Shown here: positions 1 to 5,824 of the stretch, in pieces
Position numbering within the stretch: position 1 is the stretch's first letter
Layout: the number at the start of each line of letters is the position of its first letter
Source of the DNA: a virus
Virus record (IMG/VR): IMGVR_UViG_3300044825_000639
Coordinates: 1 to 27,776 of that record
Strand: one strand, 5' to 3'
DNA length: 27,776 bases
Translations under genes and position numbers: made by a program
Notes under the pieces: generated by a model
The model's input: only the letters and a program-made list of their open reading frames with translations
Told to the model about the DNA's origin: nothing
Databases searched by the model: none

Positions 1-70
1 GGGGGGGTGCCCGGTGGCGGGGGGTGTTCTGGTTTTGCTCCAGAATCCGTTCCCGGTTTGTCCGTGGCAT
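1..70 (-). CDS. Possible N-terminus of a gene running off the left edge
   Basis: An ATG at 70 on the minus strand opens a frame that stays open for 23 codons to the window edge (begins MPRTNRERILEQ). It lies 45 bases after the small-terminase stop, where the large terminase would be expected. Only a weak GAG stands before the start and the end is very G/C rich, so this may not be coding. No family can be assigned from this fragment. Confidence 0.25.
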   Translation of the reverse strand, partial: MPRTNRERILEQNQNTPRHRAPP

Positions 71-115
71 GCAAGCTCTGGTTGACTGGGCCTTGTTTGC
101 TAATTGTAAATTAGC

Positions 116-613
116 TTACGCCGTCTTACTAAGCCGTTGTAATCTTTCAATCAATTCCTTCTCGATGGTGCTCGAATCCCCCGAAATGTTCTCGATTTTC
201 ACTTGATCCGTGAGCATGCCAGCCATTTTTGCGGCAAGAGCAAGCGCCGCCTGCTGCACTGATGGAGGGATGCCCTCGCTTTCCGCCAATCGCCAGACCC
301 CCCGCCACACTCGCTCCTCTCGTTTGAGCGCCCCCATGCTGTTCCGAGCGGCCTTTTCCCCTAGCAGCGCGTTTACACGGGCGGTTACTCCATGGTGCTG
401 ACCTAGCTTCGCCGCCTCGTTATGGATCGTGGCCAGCGCCATCGTGCTGCAATCGTAAGACTGGCGATAGGCCTCTGCCAGCGTCATTCCGTCAGAGAGG
501 CACCGGGCGAATTTTTCTTGTTTTTCGGTCAAGCCTGATGGCGTGGCTTTGTTTCCCGTCCGGCCCTTCCCCCCCTTCACTATTGTCAGCTTTGGCTTTG
601 TGTCGTTTTCCAT
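116..613 (-). CDS. terS: Phage small terminase subunit (TerS-like)
   Basis: Product of 165 residues. It likely recognises phage DNA and delivers it to the large terminase for packaging. After a basic, Gly/Lys-rich N-terminus comes a segment starting LTEKQEKFARCLSDGMTL and continuing AEAYRQSY, then ATIHNEAAKLGQHHGV; this is the helix-turn-helix layout common in small terminases. The C-terminus is helical, ending in a Glu/Arg/Leu-rich stretch that could mediate oligomerisation. The frame is open further upstream to 757, but the ATG at 613 has an AGGGGAG ribosome site about 8 bases before it and starts the recognisable protein. The large subunit should follow on the same strand, off the left edge. 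The call rests on sequence resemblance only; a different DNA-binding protein is possible. Confidence 0.72.
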   Translation of the reverse strand: MENDTKPKLTIVKGGKGRTGNKATPSGLTEKQEKFARCLSDGMTLAEAYRQSYDCSTMALATIHNEAAKLGQHHGVTARVNALLGEKAARNSMGALKREERVWRGVWRLAESEGIPPSVQQAALALAAKMAGMLTDQVKIENISGDSSTIEKELIERLQRLSKTA

Positions 614-798
614 GCGCTCCGCTCCCCTCAGTCGCCGGGCGGCTCTCCGGGGTCTCAGTTTTCCTTCTCCCCATGGTAGCACCTTCCCGCCATTTCCCGA
701 ATTGCGGCCCCGTGTAAACGGGCGAATCACCTGCAAGCGATTGATATTGCAAGTCATTTTCTGCGCGTTTTAATCTCGGAAAGCTCCAGTTTCGTGAT

Positions 799-807
799 TT
801 ATCCACA
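799..807 (+). other. Consensus DnaA box
   Basis: TTATCCACA is an exact match to the strong E. coli DnaA-box consensus. It sits in the 287-base gap between divergent transcription units, next to an AT-rich stretch (808-845). I found no second full box nearby, so an origin is only a possibility; a single box can also be a DnaA-responsive control site or chance. Confidence 0.4.
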
Positions 808-844
808 GGCTAAACCATTGAAATCATTGACCGCAAAATAATTG

Positions 845-872
845 TTGAGCGCCCCGAATATCTAGCTATTAT
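845..872 (+). promoter_or_regulatory. Putative sigma70-like promoter for the accessory operon
   Basis: TTGAGC (845-850), a 16-base spacer, and TATTAT (867-872). Transcription would start near 879, about 20 bases before the first gene at 901. That argues for the start at 901 rather than the in-frame ATG at 876. Confidence 0.5.
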
Positions 873-900
873 CGGATGCATCAACAACGGAGAAAGCAGA

Positions 901-1106
901 TGAACTACACGGTTGAACAAACGCTTGAATCCCTTCGGAGCAAAATTGAGTCCGACTATGAGGGTTTCGGCGTCGTGTACCTAGATAACGCACGGCTCCC
1001 CGGCCAATCCGTCCATCAGTTCCGCGCTCATCTTGCCGCGCTTGCAAAGCGCGGCGAATACAAAGTGATGGATGGAGAATGCTTCGGAATGGTGCGCTTC
1101 GCCTAA
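901..1106 (+). CDS. Hypothetical protein, 68 residues
   Basis: First gene of the rightward accessory operon. I do not recognise the family. The protein is mixed alpha/beta with an N-terminal helix (VEQTLESLRSKI), no membrane segment and no signal peptide. The ATG at 901 has GGAG seven bases upstream; an in-frame ATG at 876 lies within the likely promoter and lacks a ribosome site. A GC-rich hairpin follows the stop. Confidence 0.6.
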
Positions 1107-1120
1107 CTTGCGCTTATCAG

Positions 1121-1139
1121 GCGGGGCCATTGGCCCCGC
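1121..1139 (+). terminator. GC-rich hairpin after the first gene, weak terminator or processing site
   Basis: Arms GCGGGGCC (1121-1128) and GGCCCCGC (1132-1139) with loop ATT. No T-run follows, so full intrinsic termination is unlikely. It could reduce readthrough into the next gene or stabilise the 3' end of the upstream message. Confidence 0.4.
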
Positions 1140-1172
1140 TCAATAAACGCAACACAACCAAAGGGTGAACAA

Positions 1173-1478
1173 ATGCAATTCAGCGTCACATACGAGCGCG
1201 TCACTGAAGAAAGCGCCGAACACGGCGAAGCAGAAGAAACGGGCTTTGAGCTTAAAGGCGTTTCGCTCAGGGAAGCTTACGATTTTCTCCGTTGGAATGG
1301 CGGCCATTGCGAGCCAAGCGATAGCGCATTGGGTCCGCACTCATGGCTCACGTTCTACGGCGAACAAGATTTCCACGATGGAAGCCATACCAACTATGGA
1401 TTGCATTTTCCGCGCAATCTAACGGCTTCAACGCGGCGCAGAATAGCGCGGGTTTTCCATTGCTATAACGTGCGCTAA
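1173..1478 (+). CDS. Conserved-type hypothetical protein, 101 residues, upstream of ardC
   Basis: Not a family I can name. The N-terminus is acidic (Glu-rich, residues 8-22); the C-terminal half is rich in aromatic residues and His (HSWLTFYGEQDF, then HTNYGLHFPRN) and ends in a basic helix. Proteins of this general look accompany antirestriction genes on plasmids and phages, which fits its place 28 bases before ardC, but that is inference. AGGGTG precedes the ATG by about 6 bases. The leader resembles those of several later genes. Confidence 0.6.
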   Translation: MQFSVTYERVTEESAEHGEAEETGFELKGVSLREAYDFLRWNGGHCEPSDSALGPHSWLTFYGEQDFHDGSHTNYGLHFPRNLTASTRRRIARVFHCYNVR

Positions 1479-1506
1479 CACAATACAACCAGAAGGGGAA
1501 CTACCA

Positions 1507-2415
1507 ATGTCTGACATCTACAACAAAATCACTGACCAGATAATCGCGGCAATTGAGGCCGGGGCGGGGAATTTCGTCATGCCTTGGCATCGCCCGAAGT
1601 CAAACGGGATGCCCTACAATCCCGCGCGGAAAGGCGGATACAAGGGCTGCAACGTGCTGGCATTGTGGCTTGCGGAACAATATCGCGGATATACAACTTC
1701 AAATTGGGCAACATACAAGCAATGGGCAACCCTTGGCGCACAAGTGAAGAAGGGCGAGAAAGCGACTTCCGTCGTCTTTTATAAGCCACTGGAAGTTGCA
1801 GACCGGAACAAACCAGAAGTTGAGGATGCAGACCCAACAAAAACGATTGTTCTGGCCCGTGAATACCACGTATTCAATGCGGATCAGGTAGACAACTGGA
1901 CAGCCCCGGAAATGGTCAAACCTACAGTTGCAAACCCTGCCGCGCCGCTCCCGCATGTTGACTTGTTTGTGAAAAATACCGGCGCGGATGTTAGAACTGG
2001 AGAACCCCGCGCATATTATGTACCATCGCGGGATTTCATAAACATGCCAGACCGGAGCCTGTTTACCGGATCACCTACCAGCACGCCAACGGAAACTTAC
2101 TACAGCACGCTCTTGCATGAGCTATCTCACTGGACCGGAGCACCTAACAGGTTGAACCGTGACAAGATGGGGGCGCGCTTCGGGAACGAACAATACGCCG
2201 CCGAGGAACTTGTTGCAGAACTTGGCGCGGCTTTCCTTTGTGCCGAGTTAGGCATCGCAAACGATCCTCGCCCTGACCATGCCCAGTACATCCAGAACTG
2301 GCTCACGGTCCTAAAGAACGACCCCCGCGCTATCTTTGTGGCGGCAAGCAAAGCGCAAGCCGTTGTCACCTACCTTGACGGCTTACAGGGAGAAAGGGAG
2401 AGTGTCGCGGCATAG
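1507..2415 (+). CDS. ardC: ArdC-family antirestriction protein (ssDNA-binding domain plus zincin)
   Basis: 302 residues, full length for the family. The N-terminal half is the ArdC/DUF1738 ssDNA-binding domain: IYNKITDQIIAAIEAG, then the PWHRP and NPARKGGYKGCN elements, and a WATYKQW stretch followed by VKKGEKAT. The C-terminal half is a metallopeptidase-like domain with HELSH at residues 204-208 and a downstream EELVAELGAAFLCAELG helix that supplies the usual third ligand region. Known ArdC proteins bind single-stranded DNA and protect entering DNA from restriction enzymes. Its place near the front of the accessory operon suits early expression on entry. AAGGGG lies about 8 bases before the ATG. 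Whether the peptidase site is active cannot be seen. Confidence 0.9.
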   Translation: MSDIYNKITDQIIAAIEAGAGNFVMPWHRPKSNGMPYNPARKGGYKGCNVLALWLAEQYRGYTTSNWATYKQWATLGAQVKKGEKATSVVFYKPLEVADRNKPEVEDADPTKTIVLAREYHVFNADQVDNWTAPEMVKPTVANPAAPLPHVDLFVKNTGADVRTGEPRAYYVPSRDFINMPDRSLFTGSPTSTPTETYYSTLLHELSHWTGAPNRLNRDKMGARFGNEQYAAEELVAELGAAFLCAELGIANDPRPDHAQYIQNWLTVLKNDPRAIFVAASKAQAVVTYLDGLQGERESVAA

Positions 2416-2417
2416 TG

Positions 2418-2494
2418 TCCTCAGACGCCGGACGGCTGGCGGGGTTTCAAAAATCCCGCCACCACAACCACCACAACCAAAAGGAGAGAGAGAT
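2418..2494 (+). repeat. Intergenic leader repeat, copy 1
   Basis: Contains CCTCAGACGCCGG, then GGGGTTTCAAAA (2441-2452), then an AC-rich stretch ending in AAAAGGAGAGAG before the next start. GGCGGG (2439-2444) and CCCGCC (2455-2460) can pair into a hairpin. Related copies stand at 3239-3299 and 4911-4960, always after one stop and before the next start, with a shorter relative at 12131-12158. Confidence 0.6.
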
Positions 2495-2674
2495 ATGGAC
2501 TCGCGCGAAGAAATCGCAAACATGACAGACAAGATGACGCAGTGGATCGTTGACCACATGGATCAGCAGGAGCTTATTAGTCTCGCTTACGAAATCGTAT
2601 CGGGAAATATTGGAGAGCTTCCAGACGAAGAAATCCGCGCACAATACGCCTCAATGCTCAGTGCGACAAATTGA
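2495..2674 (+). CDS. Hypothetical acidic protein, 59 residues
   Basis: Unrecognised. Highly acidic and helical (REEIANMTDKMTQWIVDHM), no membrane segment. The ATG at 2495 is preceded by AGGAGAGAGAGAT, a very strong ribosome site; the longer frame from 2336 would overlap ardC and is rejected. Confidence 0.6.
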   Translation: MDSREEIANMTDKMTQWIVDHMDQQELISLAYEIVSGNIGELPDEEIRAQYASMLSATN

Positions 2675-2732
2675 CGTATTGATCCGGCGTGAAGTTAATA
2701 CGACAAATGCGTACCAAACAAGGAGGTAAACC

Positions 2733-2954
2733 ATGTGCTTAGCCCGTGCGGAGTATCAAACGATTAGGAATTGCGCGGCGTTCAATGTGACTGGATATAC
2801 TGCCGCCCGCAAGCTGAACCAATACGCAACCAGATACTCTTTCAATGATGACTCGCTCCTGACGATACATGGACCGAACAGATACGCAACCGTTACCAAC
2901 TCATCCGGGCTGGTCATCCTGATTGGGGAAATCTTTATGGGAAAAATCCAATGA
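2733..2954 (+). CDS. Hypothetical protein, 73 residues
   Basis: Unrecognised. Starts MCLARAEYQTIRNC; the C-terminal third is hydrophobic (VILIGEIFM) but too short for a confident membrane helix. AAGGAGG is placed 6-7 bases before the ATG. Its stop overlaps the next start as ATGA. Confidence 0.6.
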   Translation: MCLARAEYQTIRNCAAFNVTGYTAARKLNQYATRYSFNDDSLLTIHGPNRYATVTNSSGLVILIGEIFMGKIQ

Positions 2955-3094
2955 ACCTGTATGTATTTGAAACCGAGGGCAAGTTGAGGGCATACTGGCG
3001 CGGGAAACACAAAACATTAGCCGAGGCATGGGAGGCAATTCAAGCGGAGCTTTCCGGTCACGCTACAGTGGTTTACGTAGAGAGGATCAAATGA
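2951..3094 (+). CDS. Hypothetical protein, 47 residues
   Basis: Reads MNLYVFETEGKLRAYW and continues to VVYVERIK before TGA. It overlaps both neighbours by ATGA, so translation is probably coupled on both sides. Composition resembles a small alpha/beta phage protein of unknown role. Confidence 0.55.
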   Translation: MNLYVFETEGKLRAYWRGKHKTLAEAWEAIQAELSGHATVVYVERIK

Positions 3095-3279
3095 CCAAGC
3101 GACAAGATTCAGGATTGCAGGAACTCAAGGCAAGGTTACACAGGGCAGAGGACAGGATAACCAGAGCCGACACTATTGAGGATTACCTGACAGATATGCA
3201 GATCGTCCAGCGAACAGTTGAGGAGATCAGGCAGTTGTCCCCTCAGTCGGCGGGTGCCTGTTCGGGGTTTCAAAATTAA
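3091..3279 (+). CDS. Hypothetical coiled-coil protein, 62 residues
   Basis: Charged helix-forming sequence (ELKARLHRAEDRITRA), likely a short coiled coil. Start chosen at 3091, where AGAGGATCAA precedes the ATG and the start overlaps the upstream stop; the upstream ATG at 3028 would run inside the preceding gene. The stop lies in the next intergenic repeat. Confidence 0.55.
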   Translation: MTKRQDSGLQELKARLHRAEDRITRADTIEDYLTDMQIVQRTVEEIRQLSPQSAGACSGFQN

Positions 3280-3299
3280 CGCAACGGAAGGATAGACAA
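3239..3299 (+). repeat. Intergenic leader repeat, copy 2
   Basis: CCTCAGTCGGCGG, then GGGGTTTCAAAA (3264-3275), AACGCAACGG and AAGGAT before the start at 3300. It matches copy 1 over about 35 bases with scattered changes. Here its first half overlaps the end of the preceding reading frame. Confidence 0.55.
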
Positions 3300-3515
3300 A
3301 TGACGCCTAGAGAATACTGGACCGCCTGTCGGCTGCACGACTGGCACCATAGCTATAGCGATGACCCCGGAGTGTTTCGCGCCGGGACGGACAACCGCCA
3401 CAGGCTGGTGAAACTGACCAGCGACCGGCCCGACCTTGCCGCGATATTCAAGGCATGGGAGGATCACGCATTCAATTCCGGCCCCGTGCCGACCGAGCCA
3501 AAACTGGAGGATTGA
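3300..3515 (+). CDS. Hypothetical protein, 71 residues
   Basis: Unrecognised. N-terminal segment rich in His and aromatic residues (YWTACRLHDWHHSYSDD). It ends LED-stop; the bases coding for that end (GGAGGATTGA) serve as ribosome site for the next gene, 3 bases further on. Confidence 0.6.
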   Translation: MTPREYWTACRLHDWHHSYSDDPGVFRAGTDNRHRLVKLTSDRPDLAAIFKAWEDHAFNSGPVPTEPKLED

Positions 3516-3518
3516 CAG

Positions 3519-3704
3519 ATGCCTAAATGGAAAGTTCGCGCTTGGTACTCAGTGCCGCGCTGGAAGGAAATAGAGGTGGACGCGCCCGACGAATGCACCG
3601 CCTATGAAATGGGCGAGGCATTATTTGAAAACGAGGACACTAGCTCTTGGCAAGAATGGAGCGTCGCCGAGGTGCAGGTTGATGTGGAAAGGATTTACAC
3701 ATGA
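3519..3704 (+). CDS. Hypothetical acidic protein, 61 residues
   Basis: Pattern PKWKVRAWYSVPRWKEIEV suggests a beta-rich start followed by an acidic helix (DECTAYEMGEALFE). Its layout, a beta strand followed by an acidic helix, resembles that of the protein at 3849 and may reflect distant relatedness; I cannot confirm this. Stop overlaps the next start (ATGA). Confidence 0.6.
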   Translation: MPKWKVRAWYSVPRWKEIEVDAPDECTAYEMGEALFENEDTSSWQEWSVAEVQVDVERIYT

Positions 3705-3847
3705 ACGCCGACAAGCTGATAGAGGAATATGGATACTGGGGCGAACATCCGCAGCATCCGCGACACGAATGGGCCTATGAGGTGTCCGAGGATTACACTC
3801 GCGAAGGTTACTGGGAATGGGTTGACGCAAGGGAACAGGAGGATTGA
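3701..3847 (+). CDS. Hypothetical protein, 48 residues
   Basis: Very acidic and rich in Trp, Tyr and His (GYWGEHPQHPRHEWAYE, then EGYWEWVD). It begins in an ATGA overlap and ends QED-stop with GGAGGATTGAC leading straight into the next ATG, so it is translationally linked on both sides. Confidence 0.55.
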   Translation: MNADKLIEEYGYWGEHPQHPRHEWAYEVSEDYTREGYWEWVDAREQED

Positions 3848-3848
3848 C

Positions 3849-4082
3849 ATGGAATACAGGCTAACCGTCACGCGAACCGTGACAATGATAAACACAATAT
3901 CAATCGAGGGTGACAGCCCGGATGATGCAATGGCAAGGTTCCAGCACCAGTTGGAGAGCAGAGAATGTTCCGCTATTGAGGATGAGGAAAGCTGGGGCGA
4001 ATCGTACTATTACCAAGTTGTCAAGGCTGGTCCCTACTGTGGGGAATACAGTGTCTTGAGCGCAGAACCTTGTGAGGACTGA
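3849..4082 (+). CDS. Hypothetical acidic protein, 77 residues
   Basis: Starts MEYRLTVTRTVTM, a beta-type strand, followed by DSPDDAMARFQHQLE and an acidic Tyr-rich C-terminus (GESYYYQVV). The start at 3849 is set by the GGAGG six bases upstream; the longer frame from 3729 would run through the preceding gene. Its first three codons and leader closely match those of the gene at 4084. Confidence 0.6.
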   Translation: MEYRLTVTRTVTMINTISIEGDSPDDAMARFQHQLESRECSAIEDEESWGESYYYQVVKAGPYCGEYSVLSAEPCED

Positions 4083-4083
4083 C

Positions 4084-4344
4084 ATGGAATACAAACTTTT
4101 TTCCGACCCCGGCCACGGATGGCTGCGCGTGGACGTACAGAGCGCCGCCAGTGTCGGGCTGGAACCGTCCAGCTTCTCCCGATATTCCTACAGATACGGA
4201 CACTGGCTCTATCTGGAGGAGGACTGCGATGCCAGCCTGTTCGTTAAGGCATACATGGCGAAGCACAATCGCCCGCCCGTTGTGCGGGAACACCACACAG
4301 AGGGACGGTCTGTGATTCGCAACTACCAGAGGATCGCGGCATGA
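4084..4344 (+). CDS. Hypothetical protein, 86 residues
   Basis: Begins MEYKLFSDPGHGWLRV and contains SRYSYRYGHWLYLEEDCD. I have the impression of a small phage family with this GHGWLRV / YLEEDCD pattern, but I cannot name it. Start 4084 uses GAGGACTGAC as ribosome site; the ATG at 4072 lies in the end of the previous gene. Stop overlaps the next start. Confidence 0.6.
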   Translation: MEYKLFSDPGHGWLRVDVQSAASVGLEPSSFSRYSYRYGHWLYLEEDCDASLFVKAYMAKHNRPPVVREHHTEGRSVIRNYQRIAA

Positions 4345-4592
4345 GATTCCCAGCCCACAAAATGAAACTGGAAACCAGAAATGAAAACGACTGGTATTCC
4401 GATTATATATTCCATGATGAATGCCGGAAAGGCATGAAACGTCTATGGATTCTGTCGCTGGGGAAGGGGGGTGAAAAGACGTACTCCATGCTGCTCAGAT
4501 CAGAAACAGATGACGGGGAATTTGACCACGGAGTTGTCCTGTCTAAGTCCATAACTCGATCACTGGAGGGACTGGTAAATGAAACGCAATGA
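4341..4592 (+). CDS. Hypothetical protein, 83 residues
   Basis: Unrecognised alpha/beta protein with a Lys-rich N-terminus (RFPAHKMKLETRNEND) and alternating strands (RLWILSLGKGGEKTYSMLL). Start overlaps the previous stop as ATGA, with GAGGAT 8 bases upstream. It overlaps the next gene by 14 bases. Confidence 0.6.
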   Translation: MRFPAHKMKLETRNENDWYSDYIFHDECRKGMKRLWILSLGKGGEKTYSMLLRSETDDGEFDHGVVLSKSITRSLEGLVNETQ

Positions 4593-4752
4593 CCCTTGCG
4601 CCCACATGCGGCCCGACTACGACCGCATGGAGGTGGCACACCACATAACCCGGAACCCCGTTACGGACGAGATAACATGGGAGCCGACTCAACTTGAACG
4701 CGAACTAGAACGCATGGGCCTTATAGAGCGCCGTGCCGACCCGGACACATAG
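4579..4752 (+). CDS. Hypothetical protein, 57 residues
   Basis: Reads MKRNDPCAHMRPDYDRM and ends ERMGLIERRADPDT. The C-terminal half is a helix of alternating acidic and basic residues (QLERELERMGLIERR), possibly a small helical or DNA-contacting unit. GGAGGG precedes the ATG by 8 bases. Confidence 0.5.
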   Translation: MKRNDPCAHMRPDYDRMEVAHHITRNPVTDEITWEPTQLERELERMGLIERRADPDT

Positions 4753-4761
4753 GAGGGAACA

Positions 4762-4845
4762 ATGGACGCGATTCTCTACTTCTCAGTGATGGGTGCCGGT
4801 GTAGCTGCCCTGTTGCTGTTCGTTGACGACCCCTACAGGAAGTGA
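4762..4845 (+). CDS. Very small membrane protein, 27 residues
   Basis: Reads MDAILYFSVMGAGVAALLLF followed by VDDPYRK and TGA. One hydrophobic helix fills most of the protein, with a short charged C-terminus. AGGAGGG lies 5 bases before the ATG, a strong sign that it is translated. It could be a holin-like or membrane-tuning peptide, but nothing proves this and no lysis gene is nearby. Confidence 0.5.
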   Translation: MDAILYFSVMGAGVAALLLFVDDPYRK

Positions 4846-4848
4846 GCC

Positions 4849-4908
4849 ATGTTCGGGATGCTTGTGGTTGCCATCATAGCTGCGGTGTGGTTGATCGAAA
4901 GGAAATGA
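4849..4908 (+). CDS. Possible 19-residue membrane peptide
   Basis: Reads MFGMLVVAIIAAVWLIERK then TGA. It is a bare hydrophobic helix with a basic end, beginning 3 bases after the previous stop. AGGAAG stands 6 bases before the ATG. It pairs naturally with the 27-residue membrane peptide just upstream. At this size chance reading frames are common. Confidence 0.4.
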   Translation: MFGMLVVAIIAAVWLIERK

Positions 4909-4910
4909 CG

Positions 4911-4960
4911 CTCGCCGCTGGGCTTTCGGGGTTTCAATTTCAACTCAAAGGAGAAGACAA
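4911..4960 (+). repeat. Intergenic leader repeat, copy 3
   Basis: CTCGCCGCTGGGCTTTC followed by GGGGTTTCAA (4928-4937), then CAACTCAAAGGAGAAG before the ATG at 4961. Same order of parts as copies 1 and 2, without the hairpin seen in copy 1. Confidence 0.55.
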
Positions 4961-5281
4961 ATGGATGACGTGACGAAGAAACTCGCCGACACTCACATGG
5001 TAGAACTGCCCGGAGCAGTTCTGCTGGCGCTGATGGAACGAATGATGGATGAGGTGGTGAGATCCGGCAAGCTCTCACAACTGATGAAGGCAAAGGGTTT
5101 CAGTGAAGAGGACAGGAGCGACATCGCCCTGAGCGCCAACGCCTCTTATGTGATCGGCGTCGTCCTATTCCGTGAAGCGAGGAAGGTCTTTGGCGACAAA
5201 TTCATCGACGACTTCTGCGCTGGCGAGGATGTCGTGCCGGAACCGCCGAGTGTTTTCGCTGGCAGCACCAGCATCAACTGA
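4961..5281 (+). CDS. Hypothetical protein, 106 residues, last gene of the accessory operon
   Basis: Helical N-terminus (MDDVTKKLADTHMVELPGAV), a Met-rich stretch (LMERMMDEVV) and a central helix after SEEDRSDIALSANA. No motif that I can tie to a function. AAAGGAG precedes the start by about 7 bases, and an intrinsic terminator begins 7 bases after the stop, marking the operon end. Confidence 0.65.
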   Translation: MDDVTKKLADTHMVELPGAVLLALMERMMDEVVRSGKLSQLMKAKGFSEEDRSDIALSANASYVIGVVLFREARKVFGDKFIDDFCAGEDVVPEPPSVFAGSTSIN

Positions 5282-5288
5282 AGGTTGA

Positions 5289-5318
5289 GGCCGGGCAAAG
5301 TCCCGGCCTTATTTTGTT
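5289..5318 (+). terminator. Intrinsic terminator of the accessory operon
   Basis: Arms GGCCGGG (5289-5295) and CCCGGCC (5302-5308), loop CAAAGT, followed by TTATTTTGTT. Classic stem plus T-rich tail. Confidence 0.85.
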
Positions 5319-5337
5319 CACCTTCCGTTCCAAAACT

Positions 5338-5352
5338 GCGACACAATGTCGC
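5338..5352 (+). promoter_or_regulatory. Palindrome upstream of the 5364 promoter, candidate operator
   Basis: GCGACA (5338-5343), CAA, TGTCGC (5347-5352): a perfect 6+6 inverted repeat ending 11 bases before the -35 box. The same half-sites recur as an inverted pair at 5773-5778 and 5801-5806, 22 bases apart. Confidence 0.45.
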
Positions 5353-5363
5353 GGATGGACTGG

Positions 5364-5392
5364 TTGACTTTGAAATTAAATCGCGATATATT
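5364..5392 (+). promoter_or_regulatory. Strong sigma70-like promoter
   Basis: TTGACT (5364-5369), 17-base spacer rich in A/T, TATATT (5387-5392). Best promoter match in the window. Transcription should start near 5399, at the edge of a second palindrome. It drives the 93-residue gene at 5443. Confidence 0.75.
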
Positions 5393-5398
5393 TTTTGT

Positions 5399-5416
5399 GT
5401 TGGCAGCGATGCCAAC
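5399..5416 (+). promoter_or_regulatory. Palindrome at the predicted transcription start
   Basis: GTTGGC (5399-5404), AGCGAT, GCCAAC (5411-5416). As DNA it could be an operator just after the start point; as RNA it would form a 6-bp hairpin at the 5' end of the message. Confidence 0.45.
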
Positions 5417-5442
5417 TTGCTGATTGAAAAGGAGAGAGAGCA

Positions 5443-5724
5443 ATGGACATAAGTGTATCCGCCGATCATTGGACAATCGATGTCAGGCACAGTCTGTCTA
5501 ATAAGATGGAAGCCGAAATGATTGGGAACCGAATGGGAGAACAGAGAAAAGAAGGCAGAGAAAGATACAAGGTTTGGCGCAAGGAAATGCGGTCACGCAT
5601 TCCCAAGAGGAACGGCCAAACGATCTACTTCAAGTCAATCGCAGAAGCAACGGAAGCCTTCAAGAGTGCCGGTTTGAAGGAAAGTGAGTACGAGATAAGA
5701 GGCGGCTTCTTCATGGGCTTCTGA
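5443..5724 (+). CDS. Hypothetical basic protein, 93 residues, with its own promoter
   Basis: Unrecognised. Middle part is very basic (RMGEQRKEGRERYKVWRKEM, residues 30-49) and followed by SRIPKRNGQTIYFKSI, compatible with nucleic-acid contact. It is a single-gene transcription unit with a strong, palindrome-flanked promoter on one side and a bidirectional terminator on the other. That arrangement suits a regulator, possibly self-regulating, but no known repressor fold is visible. AAAGGAGAGAGAG precedes the ATG. Confidence 0.65.
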   Translation: MDISVSADHWTIDVRHSLSNKMEAEMIGNRMGEQRKEGRERYKVWRKEMRSRIPKRNGQTIYFKSIAEATEAFKSAGLKESEYEIRGGFFMGF

Positions 5725-5731
5725 AGAACAA

Positions 5732-5761
5732 AAGGCCGGAGGGTGGGCATCCTCCGGCCTT
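5732..5761. terminator. Bidirectional intrinsic terminator between convergent units
   Basis: Arms AAGGCCGGAGG (5732-5742) and CCTCCGGCCTT (5751-5761) with an 8-base loop. Rightward the tail is TTCTTCTGTG; leftward it is TTTTGTTCTTC, the better T-run. It ends both the 93-residue gene and the leftward replication operon. Confidence 0.85.
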
Positions 5762-5824
5762 CTTCTGTGTGCGCGACATCTGGGTGAACGAAGCGCAACG
5801 TGTCGCCCTATTACGCGGGCAGCG

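Noticed and set aside
614-757. N-terminal extension of the small terminase to 757
   Set aside because: Arg/Gly-rich extension without family resemblance; a good ribosome site precedes the ATG at 613.
2671-2701. Promoter TTGACG with TAATAC before the gene at 2733
   Set aside because: Spacing of 19 and a poor -10 box; the gene is adequately served by the operon.
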